Shown one piece after another: positions 8,109-18,238 of a stretch of 64,000 nt of DNA. The notes beneath the pieces are model-generated. The model did not search any database, was not told the DNA's origin, and was given only the letters and a program-made list of their open reading frames with translations. Source of the DNA: Rhizobium viscosum (lineage in GTDB: Bacteria; Pseudomonadota; Alphaproteobacteria; Rhizobiales; Rhizobiaceae); contig NZ_JADBEC010000001.1 in NCBI RefSeq assembly GCF_014873945.1, forward strand, positions 558,001-622,000, given 5' to 3'. Made by a program: the position numbers and the translations under genes. Position 1 is the stretch's first letter, and the number at the start of each line of letters is the position of its first letter.

Positions 8109-10462
8109 TGGCGGTAGGCGACCGCAAGTATTTTAGTAAACAGTTGGTTGCCCTGCTCTTAGGTGCAGCTCTGTGTTCCTATTTTGAGAGTGCTCCTGTT
8201 GCCTATGCCCAGGAGAACACTACAGGCATGCCTGCGATCGGCCAGAATATCTCGCCGGACGCAAAACTGATGCTGTCCGCAAACGAGCTTGTCTATAACA
8301 AGGACCAGGAACTGGTCTCTGTGATCGGCGGCGTGCAGATCAATTACGGCGGCTACAAGCTGGTCGCCCAGAAGGTCGACTATAACCAGAAGACCGGACG
8401 CATGATGGCGACCGGCAACATCGAAATGGTGACGCCCGACGGCAACCGTATCTATGCCGACCACCTCGATGTGACCGACAATTTCGCAGACGGCTTCATG
8501 AATGCACTGCGGATTGAGACAAGCGACAATACCCGCCTCGTTGCCGAAACCGGCCAGCGAGTGGGCGGCACGCAGATGATTCTCAATAAAGGCGTCTACA
8601 CGGCCTGCTTGCCCTGCGCCGAGAAGCCCGAGCGCGCGCCTTTCTGGCAGGTCAAGGCGCAGCGTGTGATTCAGGATAACCAGAAGCACACGATCCGGCT
8701 TGAGCACGCCCGGTTTCAGCTACTTGGCCGTTCGATCGCATATCTGCCGTGGATCGAAGTCCCCGATAATACCGTGAAGCGCAAATCGGGTTTCCTGTTC
8801 CCGTCGATGAGCGTTTCGCAAAATCTCGGCTACGGTCTTTCCGTTCCCTATTACTACGTCATCTCGCCGAGTTCGGATTTCACCGTCACGGGCACCGGCT
8901 ATACCTCCCAGGGCTTCATGCTCGAGGGCGAATATCGCCGTCGCTTTGAAAATGGCACGGTGACGATGCATATTGCCGGCATCGATCAGATGAACCCTGG
9001 CAATTTCAGCGCGGGTACAAGCGATGCCGAAGCTGAACAGCGCGGCATGGTCGCGTCGAAAGGGGATTTCAGGATCAATCCCCGCTGGACCTTCGGCTGG
9101 GATGTGATGGTGCAGAGCGACAACAACTTCTCGCGCACCTACAAGATCGATGGTTACGACAACACGCCGCATGCCAACACCGTCTATCTGACGGGTCTCG
9201 GCAAGCGGAATTACTTCGACCTGCGCTCTTTCTATTTCGACGTACAGGACGCCGACCGCAACAACACCGCGGAAAAACAGCAGGCGATCGTCTATCCGAC
9301 GCTTGACTATCACTATGTCGCGCCGCAGCCGCTGGCAGGCGGTGAGCTTTCGGCAGATGTCAATCTCACCAATATTTCGCGCACCCACGACGATTTTTAT
9401 AATGTCGCAGGTTTCGACCGCTTCCGCGGCCTGGAGGGTCAGACGACCCGCTTGAGCACGGAAGTGCAGTGGAAGCGCACTTTCGTGACGTCGACCGGCC
9501 TGGTGATCACACCGTTGCTGGCAGCACGTGGCGATGCTTTCGCGCTCAACATGGACAGTCCCGTCGACGCTAACGGCATTCCATATGCCGGCAACTATCT
9601 CAACGATAGTGCGGCAACGCGCGGAATGCTCACTGCTGGTTTGGAGATGCGCTATCCCATCCTGTTTACGACCAGCAACAGCACGCATGTTCTGGAGCCG
9701 ATCGCCCAGATCTATGCCCGACCCGACGAGCCACTCGCAGGCCGGCTGCCGAACGAAGACGCACAGAGCTTCGTCTTCGACGCGACCAACCTTTTCGATC
9801 GTGACAGGTTCTCCGGCTACGACCGTATCGAGGGTGGCACGCGCGCAAACCTCGGCTTCCAGTATACAGGTACCTTCGACAGCGGCTATAAGCTGCACGG
9901 CATCTTCGGACAGTCCTACCAGCTCGCCGGTCAGAATTCGTTTGCGACCGACGACCTCGTGAATGTCGGCGCCGATTCCGGCCTTGAAACCGACCGTTCC
10001 GACTATGTTGGCCTCGGCGGCATCGAAATGCCTTTCGGCCTCTCCGTGGCAGCATCCTACCGGCTGGACGAGAAGGATTTCTCCTTCAATCGCGGCGACC
10101 TGACGACGGCCTATCAGAACGATACCTTCTCGGGCCAGGTCACCTATACGCACGTGAGTGCCCAGCCGGCATACGGCTTTGCTGAAGACCAAGACGAGAT
10201 TCAGGCGAGCAGCAGCGTCAGGTTCAAGGACTACTGGTCGATCTTCGGTGGTATCGCTTGGGATCTGAACAATGACGTCGTTGTCAGGCGTTCGCTCGGC
10301 ATTTCCTATCAGGACGAGTGCACCATCTTCACCATCGCCTATGTGGATAGGCGGGATACGACGGATCAGACGGCAAGCGACTGGACGATAGCCGCCCGCC
10401 TGACCTTCCGCACGCTCGGCGATATCCGGTTGGGCACGGGTGACGCTGCAAATAGCCTCTGA
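8108..10462 (+). CDS. lptD: LPS-assembly outer membrane protein LptD
   Basis: The 784-residue precursor has a hydrophobic signal segment (QLVALLLGAALCSYF), an OstA/LptA-like N-terminal beta-jellyroll (about residues 50-150) and a long beta-strand-rich barrel to the C-terminus. It receives LPS from the periplasmic bridge and inserts it in the outer leaflet. The GTG start at 8108 is chosen because AGGAGG lies 7 nt upstream and the signal peptide begins right after it; an ATG at 8101 is in another frame and closes quickly. Cysteines are C167-L-P-C170 and one C-terminal Cys at 738, where E. coli has a Cys pair. Confidence 0.94.
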   Translation: MAVGDRKYFSKQLVALLLGAALCSYFESAPVAYAQENTTGMPAIGQNISPDAKLMLSANELVYNKDQELVSVIGGVQINYGGYKLVAQKVDYNQKTGRMMATGNIEMVTPDGNRIYADHLDVTDNFADGFMNALRIETSDNTRLVAETGQRVGGTQMILNKGVYTACLPCAEKPERAPFWQVKAQRVIQDNQKHTIRLEHARFQLLGRSIAYLPWIEVPDNTVKRKSGFLFPSMSVSQNLGYGLSVPYYYVISPSSDFTVTGTGYTSQGFMLEGEYRRRFENGTVTMHIAGIDQMNPGNFSAGTSDAEAEQRGMVASKGDFRINPRWTFGWDVMVQSDNNFSRTYKIDGYDNTPHANTVYLTGLGKRNYFDLRSFYFDVQDADRNNTAEKQQAIVYPTLDYHYVAPQPLAGGELSADVNLTNISRTHDDFYNVAGFDRFRGLEGQTTRLSTEVQWKRTFVTSTGLVITPLLAARGDAFALNMDSPVDANGIPYAGNYLNDSAATRGMLTAGLEMRYPILFTTSNSTHVLEPIAQIYARPDEPLAGRLPNEDAQSFVFDATNLFDRDRFSGYDRIEGGTRANLGFQYTGTFDSGYKLHGIFGQSYQLAGQNSFATDDLVNVGADSGLETDRSDYVGLGGIEMPFGLSVAASYRLDEKDFSFNRGDLTTAYQNDTFSGQVTYTHVSAQPAYGFAEDQDEIQASSSVRFKDYWSIFGGIAWDLNNDVVVRRSLGISYQDECTIFTIAYVDRRDTTDQTASDWTIAARLTFRTLGDIRLGTGDAANSL

Positions 10463-10468
10463 CGACGG

Positions 10469-10505
10469 ATGGCCGGCCGGAAATCTCCGGCCGGGCCATT
10501 CTTTC
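10469..10505 (+). terminator. Hairpin after lptD
   Basis: Arms ATGGCCGGCCGG and CCGGCCGGGCCAT pair with a one-base bulge around the loop AAATCT, followed by TCTTTCG. It begins 6 nt after the lptD stop and probably separates lptFGD from the surA-pdxA-rsmA unit. Confidence 0.6.
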
Positions 10506-10649
10506 GCCGTAACCCTGTGCAGGACATTGCGACCAGTCGTTATGTCAGACATAGGGTGTCGCAGAGCAAGAGAGGCGATTTCCGCTTGTCTCAGTGTATG
10601 GTAAGAACGCCGCGCGCTGGATCGTGCGGCGCTATCGGGAGGTCAACAG

Positions 10650-11591
10650 ATGATTGACGCGAAGAAAACCGTAACCACGCTTATTGCAGGCGCAGCCTTC
10701 ATGCTTGCTGCCTTCAGTACCCCCGTCTTCGCCGCAAGCGAAGTCAAGGCGGTGGTAAATGGTACCGCGATTACCAGCGGCGACGTTGCAAAGCGACAGG
10801 CCTTCATGCGCTTGCAGCGCTTGAAACCCGACGCCAAGGTTGCCGAAGAACAGCTTGTCGACGAGACGTTGAAACGGCAGGAAATCTCTCGCGTGCGGAT
10901 GTCCGTCTCGCAGGATGACGTCAACGCCTCCTTCGCTCGTTTCGCCGCCAGCAACAAGCTTTCCGTCGAGCAGATGGGGCAGATCCTCGACCGCGCCGGC
11001 GTCGGAGTCGATCATTTCAAGAACTTCATTGCCGTGCAGATGAGCTGGCCGCGTATTGTCAATGCGCGCTACGGCTCCAGCGCACGGATCTCGAATTACG
11101 ATCTGGTCAACCGCATGATGCAGAATAACAAGCAGAAGCCGGTGACGACAGAATACATGCTGCAGCAGGTCATCTTCGTGGTCCCGCCAGCCAAGCGAAA
11201 TGCGATTACGGCCAAGCGCAAGGGCGAGGCAGAGGCATCCCGCTCCAAATATCCGGGCTGCGATCAGGCCAAGACTTTCGCTGCGACGATGCGAGACGTT
11301 TCGATCCGCGATCTCGGCCGTATGCTGGCTCCGGAAATTCCCGCGGAATGGAAGGACCTCGTCGCGCAGGCCAAGGGCAACACGACTGCAACACGCGTGA
11401 CCGACAAGGGCGTGGAATATCTGGCGATCTGCAGCCAGCGCCAGGTGTCTGACGACCAGGCGGCTGAAATGGTGTTCCGTCAGGAAGATCTCGACAAGTC
11501 CAAAGCCGACAAGTCCGCACCGCCGGAAAACGAAAACAGCACCAAATATCTGGATGAACTGCGCAAACACGCGCAGATCATCTATCGCTGA
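10650..11591 (+). CDS. SurA-like periplasmic chaperone
   Basis: The 313-residue protein has a clear signal peptide (cleavage after PVFA, about residue 28), then a SurA N-terminal domain ([20 protein letters not shown]). The later region ([19 protein letters not shown], then [11 protein letters not shown]) has only a worn resemblance to a parvulin prolyl isomerase domain. It probably escorts outer-membrane proteins such as LptD across the periplasm, mainly as a chaperone. The position between lptD and pdxA is exactly where E. coli has surA, which supports the call. GGGAGG stands upstream of the ATG. Confidence 0.82.
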   Translation: MIDAKKTVTTLIAGAAFMLAAFSTPVFAASEVKAVVNGTAITSGDVAKRQAFMRLQRLKPDAKVAEEQLVDETLKRQEISRVRMSVSQDDVNASFARFAASNKLSVEQMGQILDRAGVGVDHFKNFIAVQMSWPRIVNARYGSSARISNYDLVNRMMQNNKQKPVTTEYMLQQVIFVVPPAKRNAITAKRKGEAEASRSKYPGCDQAKTFAATMRDVSIRDLGRMLAPEIPAEWKDLVAQAKGNTTATRVTDKGVEYLAICSQRQVSDDQAAEMVFRQEDLDKSKADKSAPPENENSTKYLDELRKHAQIIYR

Positions 11592-11598
11592 TTTTTCC

Positions 11599-12627
11599 AT
11601 GGCGACACCGTTTTCGCGACCGCTTGCGCTGACGCAGGGCGACCCCGCCGGCGTTGGGCCTGATATCACCCTCATGGCCTGGCTTCGCAGACGCGAGCTT
11701 GGGCTGCCACCATTCTTCCTGATCGGCGATCCCGGTGTGCTTGCGGTACGGGCACGACAGCTCGGCCTTGATGTTCCCCTGCGCAGTATCGGCAATGCAG
11801 CCGACAGCCTCGGTATCTTTGCGGACACGTTGCCTGTCCTGGCGATACCCGCAGGCGTCGATGTTGCGGCGGGAGAGCCGCATGTCGCGACGGTGAAAGG
11901 TACGATCGCCTCGATCGAGACGGCGGTAGCGCTCGTCATGCGGGGCGAAGCGCTTGCGGTCGTAACCAATCCGATCGCCAAGTCCGTGCTCTACGAAGCA
12001 GGATTCAAATTTCCAGGCCATACGGAATTCCTTGCCGATCTTGCCATGCATGCGACCGGTCAGTCGGTCATGCCTGTCATGATGCTTGCGGGACCGAAAC
12101 TGCGCGCCATTCCTGTCACCATCCACATTCCGCTCAGGGATGTACCGCAGGCATTGACGCTCGGCCTGATCGTCGAAACCTGCCGAATCGCAGACAGAGA
12201 TCTGAAGCAGCGATTCGGGATCGACTCCCCGCGCCTGGCCATTGCAGGGCTCAATCCGCACGCGGGCGAAGGCGGCGCGATCGGCAAGGAGGATGAAACC
12301 ATCATCCATCCGGCGGTGCAGGTCCTTCGCGACGAGGGCATCGATGCTATCGGCCCCCTCCCCGCCGACACGATGTTCCATGACGAAGCGCGCGCACGTT
12401 ATGACGTGGCCGTCTGCATGTATCACGATCAGGCGCTGATCCCGGCCAAGGCGCTCGGTTTCGACGATTCCGTCAATGTGACGCTCGGCCTTCCTTTCGT
12501 GCGGACCTCCCCCGATCATGGCACCGCCTTCGGCATAGCCGGCAAGGGACTTGCCCGCGAAACGAGCCTGGTTGCCGCGCTGAAGCTCGGCGCGCAGCTT
12601 GGCCGGACTGCGGAAAGCCATCGTTAA
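11599..12627 (+). CDS. pdxA: 4-hydroxythreonine-4-phosphate dehydrogenase
   Basis: The 342-residue enzyme of vitamin B6 synthesis oxidises 4-phosphohydroxy-threonine before ring closure by PdxJ. The N-terminus [15 protein letters not shown] is typical, and the three metal-binding histidines lie in [20 protein letters not shown] and [25 protein letters not shown] is near the C-terminus. The ATG at 11599 is 7 nt after the surA-like stop; the frame extends upstream into surA without conserved sequence. Its stop overlaps the rsmA start by one base. Confidence 0.95.
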   Translation: MATPFSRPLALTQGDPAGVGPDITLMAWLRRRELGLPPFFLIGDPGVLAVRARQLGLDVPLRSIGNAADSLGIFADTLPVLAIPAGVDVAAGEPHVATVKGTIASIETAVALVMRGEALAVVTNPIAKSVLYEAGFKFPGHTEFLADLAMHATGQSVMPVMMLAGPKLRAIPVTIHIPLRDVPQALTLGLIVETCRIADRDLKQRFGIDSPRLAIAGLNPHAGEGGAIGKEDETIIHPAVQVLRDEGIDAIGPLPADTMFHDEARARYDVAVCMYHDQALIPAKALGFDDSVNVTLGLPFVRTSPDHGTAFGIAGKGLARETSLVAALKLGAQLGRTAESHR

Positions 12628-13454
12628 TGGCTGCACTCGACGGTCTGCCGCCGCTTCGCGAGGTTATCCAGTGTCATGGGCTCGATGCGCGCAAGGCGCT
12701 CGGGCAGAACTTCCTGCTCGATCTCAACCTGACGCAGAAAGTTGCCCGCACGGCCGGCGCGCTTGATGGCGCGACCGTCTTTGAAGTCGGTCCGGGTCCC
12801 GGCGGCTTGACGCGGGCCATCCTGGCGCTCGGCGCGAAGAAGGTCATCGCGGTCGAGCGCGATGCGCGCTGCCTGCCGGCTCTCGCCGAGATCGCCGACC
12901 ATTATCCCGGACGGCTGGAGGTCATCGAGGGTGATGCGCTGAAGATCGATTTCGAAGCGATGGCGCTGAAAGGCCCGATCAAAATCATCGCCAACCTGCC
13001 CTATAATGTCGGCACCCAGCTTCTGGTGAACTGGCTGCTGCCAAAGGCGTGGCCACCCTTCTGGCAATCTCTGACGCTGATGTTCCAGAAGGAAGTCGGC
13101 GAGCGGATCGTCGCCTCCGAAGACGACGATCACTATGGCCGTCTCGGTGTGCTCACGGGATGGCGCACCCACTCCCGCATGGCATTCGATATTCCGCCAC
13201 AGGCTTTCACGCCGCCGCCGAAAGTGACCTCGACGGTGGTCCACCTGACGCCGAACGAAAACCCGATCCCCTGCTCCGTCGCCAATCTGGAGAAGGTGAC
13301 GCAGGCCGCCTTCGGCCAGCGTCGCAAGATGCTACGCCAGAGCCTGAAGCCGATCGGCGGGGAAAGCCTGCTCGTCAAAGCAGGCATAGATCCGGCCAGA
13401 CGCGCGGAGACGCTGTCGGTGGAGGAATTCTGCCGGCTGGCGAACAGCCTTTAG
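12627..13454 (+). CDS. rsmA: 16S rRNA dimethyladenosine transferase
   Basis: The 275-residue KsgA enzyme dimethylates the two adjacent adenines near the 3' end of 16S rRNA during 30S maturation. It shows the family opening [18 protein letters not shown] motif [17 protein letters not shown] and the catalytic motif [10 protein letters not shown]. It starts on the last base of pdxA (TAATG) and ends with a 4-nt convergent overlap with gmk. Symbol ksgA is also used. Confidence 0.95.
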   Translation: MAALDGLPPLREVIQCHGLDARKALGQNFLLDLNLTQKVARTAGALDGATVFEVGPGPGGLTRAILALGAKKVIAVERDARCLPALAEIADHYPGRLEVIEGDALKIDFEAMALKGPIKIIANLPYNVGTQLLVNWLLPKAWPPFWQSLTLMFQKEVGERIVASEDDDHYGRLGVLTGWRTHSRMAFDIPPQAFTPPPKVTSTVVHLTPNENPIPCSVANLEKVTQAAFGQRRKMLRQSLKPIGGESLLVKAGIDPARRAETLSVEEFCRLANSL

Positions 13455-14113
13455 AGTATTGGCGTTTCCTCAAGCAATTCGCGGACGAAATCGAACATGC
13501 CGTGGCGGCGGTCGCGGCGCAGGCGCTCGGCCTTGACGATCGACTGCACGGCGTCGAAGGCGGCATTCAGGTCATCATTGATAATGACATAGTCATATTC
13601 GCGCCAGTGAGCGATCTCGGCACGGGAATTTGCCAGGCGCGTCTGGATGACTTCCTCAGAATCCTCCGCACGGCGATGCAGACGGGACTGCAGCTCGGTC
13701 ATGGTCGGCGGCAGGACGAAGATCGAGACCACATCGGCCTGCATCTTCTGCTGCAATTGTTGAGCGCCCTGCCAGTCGATATCGAACAGCATGTCGCGGC
13801 CTTCGGACATGGCCTGCTCAACCGGCTCGCGAGGCGTGCCGTAGAAATTGCCGTGAACCTCGGCCCATTCGAGCAGAGAATCGGAATCGCGCAGCCGCTC
13901 GAACTCCCGCACGGTCTTGAAATGATAGTGGACGCCTTCCACTTCGCTCGGCCGGCGCTGGCGTGTCGTGACGCTGACGGAAAGGCCGATCTGTTTGTCC
14001 GTTTCCAAAAGCGTACGCGCGATGGTGGATTTGCCCGCACCCGAGGGCGACGAGATGACCAGCATCAGACCGCGACGGGCGATCTGGATGGACGAGATTT
14101 TCGCCGGGCTCAT
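13451..14113 (-). CDS. gmk: Guanylate kinase
   Basis: The 220-residue kinase phosphorylates GMP to GDP. The P-loop [14 protein letters not shown] is at about residues 21-34 and the GMP-binding stretch includes [19 protein letters not shown]. It starts 3 nt after the yicC stop with GGAG inside the end of yicC, so the two are probably co-translated. The gene pair yicC-gmk is common in proteobacteria. Confidence 0.95.
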   Translation of the reverse strand: MSPAKISSIQIARRGLMLVISSPSGAGKSTIARTLLETDKQIGLSVSVTTRQRRPSEVEGVHYHFKTVREFERLRDSDSLLEWAEVHGNFYGTPREPVEQAMSEGRDMLFDIDWQGAQQLQQKMQADVVSIFVLPPTMTELQSRLHRRAEDSEEVIQTRLANSRAEIAHWREYDYVIINDDLNAAFDAVQSIVKAERLRRDRRHGMFDFVRELLEETPIL

Positions 14114-14116
14114 GTC

Positions 14117-15004
14117 CTACTCCAAATTCTGGACCTGCTCACGGAACTGATCGATCACCACCTTCAGCTCGATCCCGGCTGCGGTGACGGCCGATGCGTT
14201 CGACTTCGAGCATATCGTATTCGATTCTCGGTTAAATTCCTGTGCAAGGAAATCGAGCTTTCGGCCAACCGGGCCACCTTTTGTCACGAGGTCGCGGGCG
14301 GCGGCGACATGGGCTTTCAGCCGATCTATCTCTTCGCGCAGATCCGCCTTGGTGGCGAGCAGTGCTGCTTCGGCGTGCAGCCGGTCACGGTCGAGAGCGC
14401 CGGTTCCGTCCATGAGGAGCGCAACCTGCGCGGAGAGCCTCGCCGCTATCTCATGCGGCGAGCGAGAGGGATCGGCCTCGATCGTGCTTGTCAGCGCTTC
14501 GACCGTCGCGACATGGCCGAGAAGCACACGCGCCAGTGCCGCTCCCTCCTGCTCACGCATGATCCTGAGGTCGGACAGCGCTGCCTTCAGTCCCGACAGG
14601 ATCTCGGCATCGCGGGCGGCGACCGTCTCTTCGCTGTCCTGCGTTTCGCGGAAATCGACGAGGCCGCGGATGGAAAGCAGGGTATCGAGCCTCAGCGGCG
14701 CCGGATCGATAAGACCTTCCAGCTTGTCGCGCATGGCGAGAACGGCAGCGAAGGCGTCCTGATTGAGCACGGCTTCAAGCTGGCTTTCGCCTGTCGTCAG
14801 GGACAACGTGGCCTGCAGGTTGCCGCGGCTGAAATTCTCGCCGGCAATACGGCGAACATCCGTTTCGAGGCGCTCCAGACCGGGCGGCAGACGGAGGCGA
14901 AGATCGAGGCCCTTGCCGTTGACCGAACGCAGTTCCCATGCCCAGCGCCAGCGGCCGGTCGTTCCCTCGCGCCGCGCAAAACCAGTCATGGACTGCAATG
15001 CCAT
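14117..15004 (-). CDS. YicC family endoribonuclease
   Basis: The 295-residue protein begins MALQSMTGFARREG, the highly conserved YicC opening, and ends in the conserved DUF1732 region with KVVIDQFREQVQNLE. Members are metal-dependent endoribonucleases in E. coli work. The start at 15004 is fixed by the MTGFAR motif and by GGGAGG 7 nt upstream; the longer frame to 15208 is an mltG shadow. It lies between mltG (16-nt gap) and gmk (3-nt gap). Confidence 0.93.
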   Translation of the reverse strand: MALQSMTGFARREGTTGRWRWAWELRSVNGKGLDLRLRLPPGLERLETDVRRIAGENFSRGNLQATLSLTTGESQLEAVLNQDAFAAVLAMRDKLEGLIDPAPLRLDTLLSIRGLVDFRETQDSEETVAARDAEILSGLKAALSDLRIMREQEGAALARVLLGHVATVEALTSTIEADPSRSPHEIAARLSAQVALLMDGTGALDRDRLHAEAALLATKADLREEIDRLKAHVAAARDLVTKGGPVGRKLDFLAQEFNRESNTICSKSNASAVTAAGIELKVVIDQFREQVQNLE

Positions 15005-15020
15005 CAAAGGCCTCCCGATA

Positions 15021-16241
15021 TCAGTTGATCTTCTTTTTCTTCGGCGGAACCGCGGATGTATTGTCCGCAGGCTGGTCTTCCGGCTGTCCGTCGACGACAA
15101 TTTCGGGATCGGCACCCTTGTCGGCTTCCAGCTTGCGCCAGCGTTTGACGTTGGCATTGTGGTCTTCGAGCGTTGCCGCAAAGACGTGACCGCCGGTACC
15201 ATCGGCAACGAAATAGAGGTCCTGCGTCTTCCAGGGATTGGCGACAGCCTCCAGCGCGTCTTTGCCGGGATTGGCGATCGGCGTCGGCGGCAGGCCCTTG
15301 ATGACGTAGGTGTTGAAGGGCGTCTCTTTCTTCAGGTCCGACTGATAAATCGGCCGGTCTGCGGGTTTACCATCGCCACCGAAGAGACCGTAGATAATGG
15401 TCGGATCGGACTGCAGACGCATGCCCTTACCGAGACGGTTCAGGAAGACGGAGGCGACATGAGCGCGCTCGTCAGGCACTCCCGTCTCCTTTTCGACGAT
15501 GGAGGCGAGCGTGACAAACTCTTCCTTGCTCTTCAAAAGCAGAGACGGATCACGCCGATCCCAGATCTGGTCGACCAACTTCTGCTGGGCGGCAGCCATC
15601 TGGTCGATGATCTCAGACCGCTTGGTACCGCGCGAGAACTTGTAGGTATCGGGCCGCAAGCTGCCTTCCGCCGGCAGGGCGGCCGGCAGGTCGCCTTCGA
15701 GCACCGGATCGTCCAGCATGCGGTCGAACATCTGCCGTACCGTCAACCCTTCGGGGAAGGAGACGGAATAGAGGATCGACTTGCCTGATTTCAGGAGCTC
15801 CATGATCTCGTTCATGGAAGCATGCGCCTTGATCTCGTATTCGCCGGCCTTGAGGCTCTCGCCATCATTGAGATGAGTTGCTGTCAGATAGCGGAAGACG
15901 CGGGCATCCGAGATGATCAGGTTGCGTTCGAGGTTTGTGGCGATTTCTGCGAGGCCTGCGCCATTGCGGACGATGAAATTGGTATTTGTCTGCAGCGGGC
16001 CGGGGTTCTGATAGGCGGTGATGGCGTAGTAGAAGCCGATGAGCCCGGCGATGCAGACGACCACCGCCATGGTCATTACGAAATTCAGGAAGAGGACGAC
16101 CTGGCTGCGGGCATTCCTGGAGCGCTTCGGCGGCTCGGGAACACGTTCCGGGCGCAGGGCTTCGCTCGGCGATTTCGGGATGATCGGTCCCTTCTGCGCC
16201 GGCTGGCCGTTGTCGCTGCTCTGGTTGGTCGTATCGCTCAC
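15021..16241 (-). CDS. mltG: Endolytic murein transglycosylase MltG
   Basis: The 406-residue YceG-family protein has a basic cytoplasmic tail, one membrane segment (VVLFLNFVMTMAVVVCIAGL, about residues 48-67) and a periplasmic catalytic domain with the ASIVEKET and QSDPTIIYGL motifs, where the glutamate acts in cleavage of nascent glycan strands. I prefer the GTG at 16241 over a TTG two codons earlier because AGAGGA lies 6 nt before the GTG. It follows fabF as it does in many proteobacterial fab clusters. Confidence 0.93.
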   Translation of the reverse strand: MSDTTNQSSDNGQPAQKGPIIPKSPSEALRPERVPEPPKRSRNARSQVVLFLNFVMTMAVVVCIAGLIGFYYAITAYQNPGPLQTNTNFIVRNGAGLAEIATNLERNLIISDARVFRYLTATHLNDGESLKAGEYEIKAHASMNEIMELLKSGKSILYSVSFPEGLTVRQMFDRMLDDPVLEGDLPAALPAEGSLRPDTYKFSRGTKRSEIIDQMAAAQQKLVDQIWDRRDPSLLLKSKEEFVTLASIVEKETGVPDERAHVASVFLNRLGKGMRLQSDPTIIYGLFGGDGKPADRPIYQSDLKKETPFNTYVIKGLPPTPIANPGKDALEAVANPWKTQDLYFVADGTGGHVFAATLEDHNANVKRWRKLEADKGADPEIVVDGQPEDQPADNTSAVPPKKKKIN

Positions 16242-16359
16242 CGGCAATCCTCTAAAACTTGGCCCCCGCTTCGCTATTTCGCGAAGTAATGCGGCAAAAA
16301 CAGGTTCTGCCGCGCTTCATGACGCCGTTTGACGTTCGCCTGTGCTCGTGAACCGCCTG

Positions 16360-17622
16360 TTACACGACGTAGCGGCGCAACACGAGCGATGCATTCGTGC
16401 CGCCGAATCCGAACGAGTTGGATAGCGCCACGTTGATTTCTCGCTCACGAGCCTTGTGCGGAACAAGATCGATTGCGGTCTCACGCTCGGGATTGTCGAG
16501 ATTGAGCGTCGGAGGGGCGACGTTATCCCGAATTGCGAGGGTCGTGAAGATCGCCTCGATGGCGCCGGCAGCACCGAGCAGGTGGCCGGTCGCGGATTTG
16601 GTCGACGACATCGAGATCTTCGACGCTGCATTGCCGACGAGGCGCTCGACGGCACCAAGCTCGATCGTATCGGCCATGGTTGAGGTGCCGTGGGCGTTGA
16701 TGTAGTCGATATCGGCAGGCGTCAGGCCGGCGCGCTTCAGCGCCATGGTCATGCAGCGGAACGCACCGTCGCCGTCTTCCGACGGAGCCGTGATGTGGAA
16801 GGCATCGCCGGAAAGCCCGTAACCGACCACTTCGGCATAGATCTTGGCGCCGCGTGCCAGCGCATGGTCCAGCTCTTCGAGAACCACGATACCGGCGCCC
16901 TCGCCCATGACGAAACCATCGCGGTCCTTGTCATAGGGGCGCGATGCCTTCTGCGGGTCGTCGTTGTGCTGTGTCGACAGCGCCTTGCAGGCGGCAAAGC
17001 CGGCAAGCGAAATGCGGCTGACCGGGGATTCCGTGCCGCCGGCAACCATGACATCGGCGTCGCCGAGCGCGATAAGGCGGGCAGCATCGCCAATGGCATG
17101 CGCACCGGTGGAGCAGGCGGTGACGACCGAATGGTTCGGGCCGCGCAGCTTGTGGCGAATGGAAACCTGGCCGGAGACGAGGTTGATCAGTCGGCCTGGA
17201 ATGAAGAAAGGAGAGATGCGGCGCGGGCCCTTGTCGCGCAGCGTATAGCCGGCTTCGACAATGCCTTCGATGCCGCCGATGCCGGAACCGATCAGCACAC
17301 CTGTCGCGATCTGGTCCTCATCGGTTTCGGGATGCCAGTCGGCATCCTTGAGCGCCATGTCGGCGGCGGCCATGCCGTAGATAATGAAGGGGTCTACCTT
17401 GCGCTGTTCCTTCGGCTCCATCCAGTCGTCGGCATTGAAGGTGCCGTCGGAACCATCGCCAACGGGAATGCGGCAGGCAATCTTGGCAGGGAGATCATCG
17501 ACCTCGAATTCGGTCACTAGACGAGCGCCGTTTGCTCCCGCACGCAGGCGGGACCAGGTAATTTCTGCTCCGCATCCCAAGGGCGATACCATGCCGGTAC
17601 CTGTTATGACGACCCTTCTCAT
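16360..17622 (-). CDS. fabF: 3-oxoacyl-ACP synthase II
   Basis: The 420-residue condensing enzyme extends acyl chains on ACP using malonyl-ACP. The Cys-His-His triad is intact in TACSTGAHAIGDAA, NAHGTSTMADTIE and KSATGHLLGAAG, and GFGGTN is near the C-terminus. It lies downstream of acpP across a strong hairpin, so it may be expressed by read-through or at a lower level than acpP. Confidence 0.95.
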   Translation of the reverse strand: MRRVVITGTGMVSPLGCGAEITWSRLRAGANGARLVTEFEVDDLPAKIACRIPVGDGSDGTFNADDWMEPKEQRKVDPFIIYGMAAADMALKDADWHPETDEDQIATGVLIGSGIGGIEGIVEAGYTLRDKGPRRISPFFIPGRLINLVSGQVSIRHKLRGPNHSVVTACSTGAHAIGDAARLIALGDADVMVAGGTESPVSRISLAGFAACKALSTQHNDDPQKASRPYDKDRDGFVMGEGAGIVVLEELDHALARGAKIYAEVVGYGLSGDAFHITAPSEDGDGAFRCMTMALKRAGLTPADIDYINAHGTSTMADTIELGAVERLVGNAASKISMSSTKSATGHLLGAAGAIEAIFTTLAIRDNVAPPTLNLDNPERETAIDLVPHKAREREINVALSNSFGFGGTNASLVLRRYVV

Positions 17623-17673
17623 CGACTGCTTTCCCCCGTCTGTTATGTTTTATGGAGAAACATGCTCAAAAGA

Positions 17674-17700
17674 AAAGGGCGGACTCTTGGCCCGCCCTTT
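17674..17700 (-). terminator. Terminator or attenuator downstream of acpP
   Basis: A perfect 9-bp stem (AAAGGGCGG / CCGCCCTTT) is followed on the minus strand by TTTTCTTTT. It lies 16 nt after the acpP stop and before fabF. Partial termination here would explain how ACP can be made in excess of FabF. Confidence 0.75.
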
Positions 17701-17715
17701 CTCGAATGCGCAGAA

Positions 17716-17952
17716 TCAGGCCTGAGCCTTTTCAATAAACTTCACGGCATCGCCAACCGTCAGGATCGAGTCAGCGGCATCATCGGGGATTTCAACGCCG
17801 AATTCTTCTTCGAAGGCCATGACCAGTTCGACCGTGTCGAGCGAGTCTGCGCCCAGATCGTCGATAAAGCTGGCGCTCTCGACGACCTTGTCGGCATCGA
17901 CGCCAAGATGATCAATAACAATTTTCTTTACGCGTTCTGCGATATCGCTCAT
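17716..17952 (-). CDS. acpP: Acyl carrier protein
   Basis: The 78-residue acidic protein begins [19 protein letters not shown] and carries the 4'-phosphopantetheine site in [14 protein letters not shown]. It shuttles acyl chains for fatty acid, lipid A and phospholipid synthesis. The start at 17952 is fixed by family length and by GAGG 8 nt upstream; the upstream in-frame codons are leader. A 286-bp gap before it probably contains its own promoter. Confidence 0.96.
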   Translation of the reverse strand: MSDIAERVKKIVIDHLGVDADKVVESASFIDDLGADSLDTVELVMAFEEEFGVEIPDDAADSILTVGDAVKFIEKAQA

Positions 17953-18238
17953 GTCGGTTTCCTCGACCTTATGTCCTGATCGGAGCATCATTCTGACACC
18001 CCTACCCTGTTTCAGCCTGCGATGCTTTCAGACATCCTCGGCAAACTCGTTTACCCGGCTTTAGAGAAGTCCCAGGCTTGCGAAAAGCCCGCCGGTACGT
18101 CTGCTTTTTTCGGGACGACTGTTGACAGTCATGGCCCGCTTAACATGCTTTAAGTCTGCCGCAAAGCCAGAAAATCAACCGTTCGTGATTGCTCAACACG
18201 CTATTGGCTGAAATCGGCGGCTGCGGCAGCTAATCGTT

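Noticed and set aside
8720..10552. Minus-strand open frame of 610 codons opposite lptD
   Set aside because: Antisense shadow of a clearly recognised outer-membrane protein gene; no conserved domain.
13049..15028. Plus-strand open frame of 659 codons across rsmA, gmk and yicC
   Set aside because: It crosses three validated genes in other frames and shows no domain.
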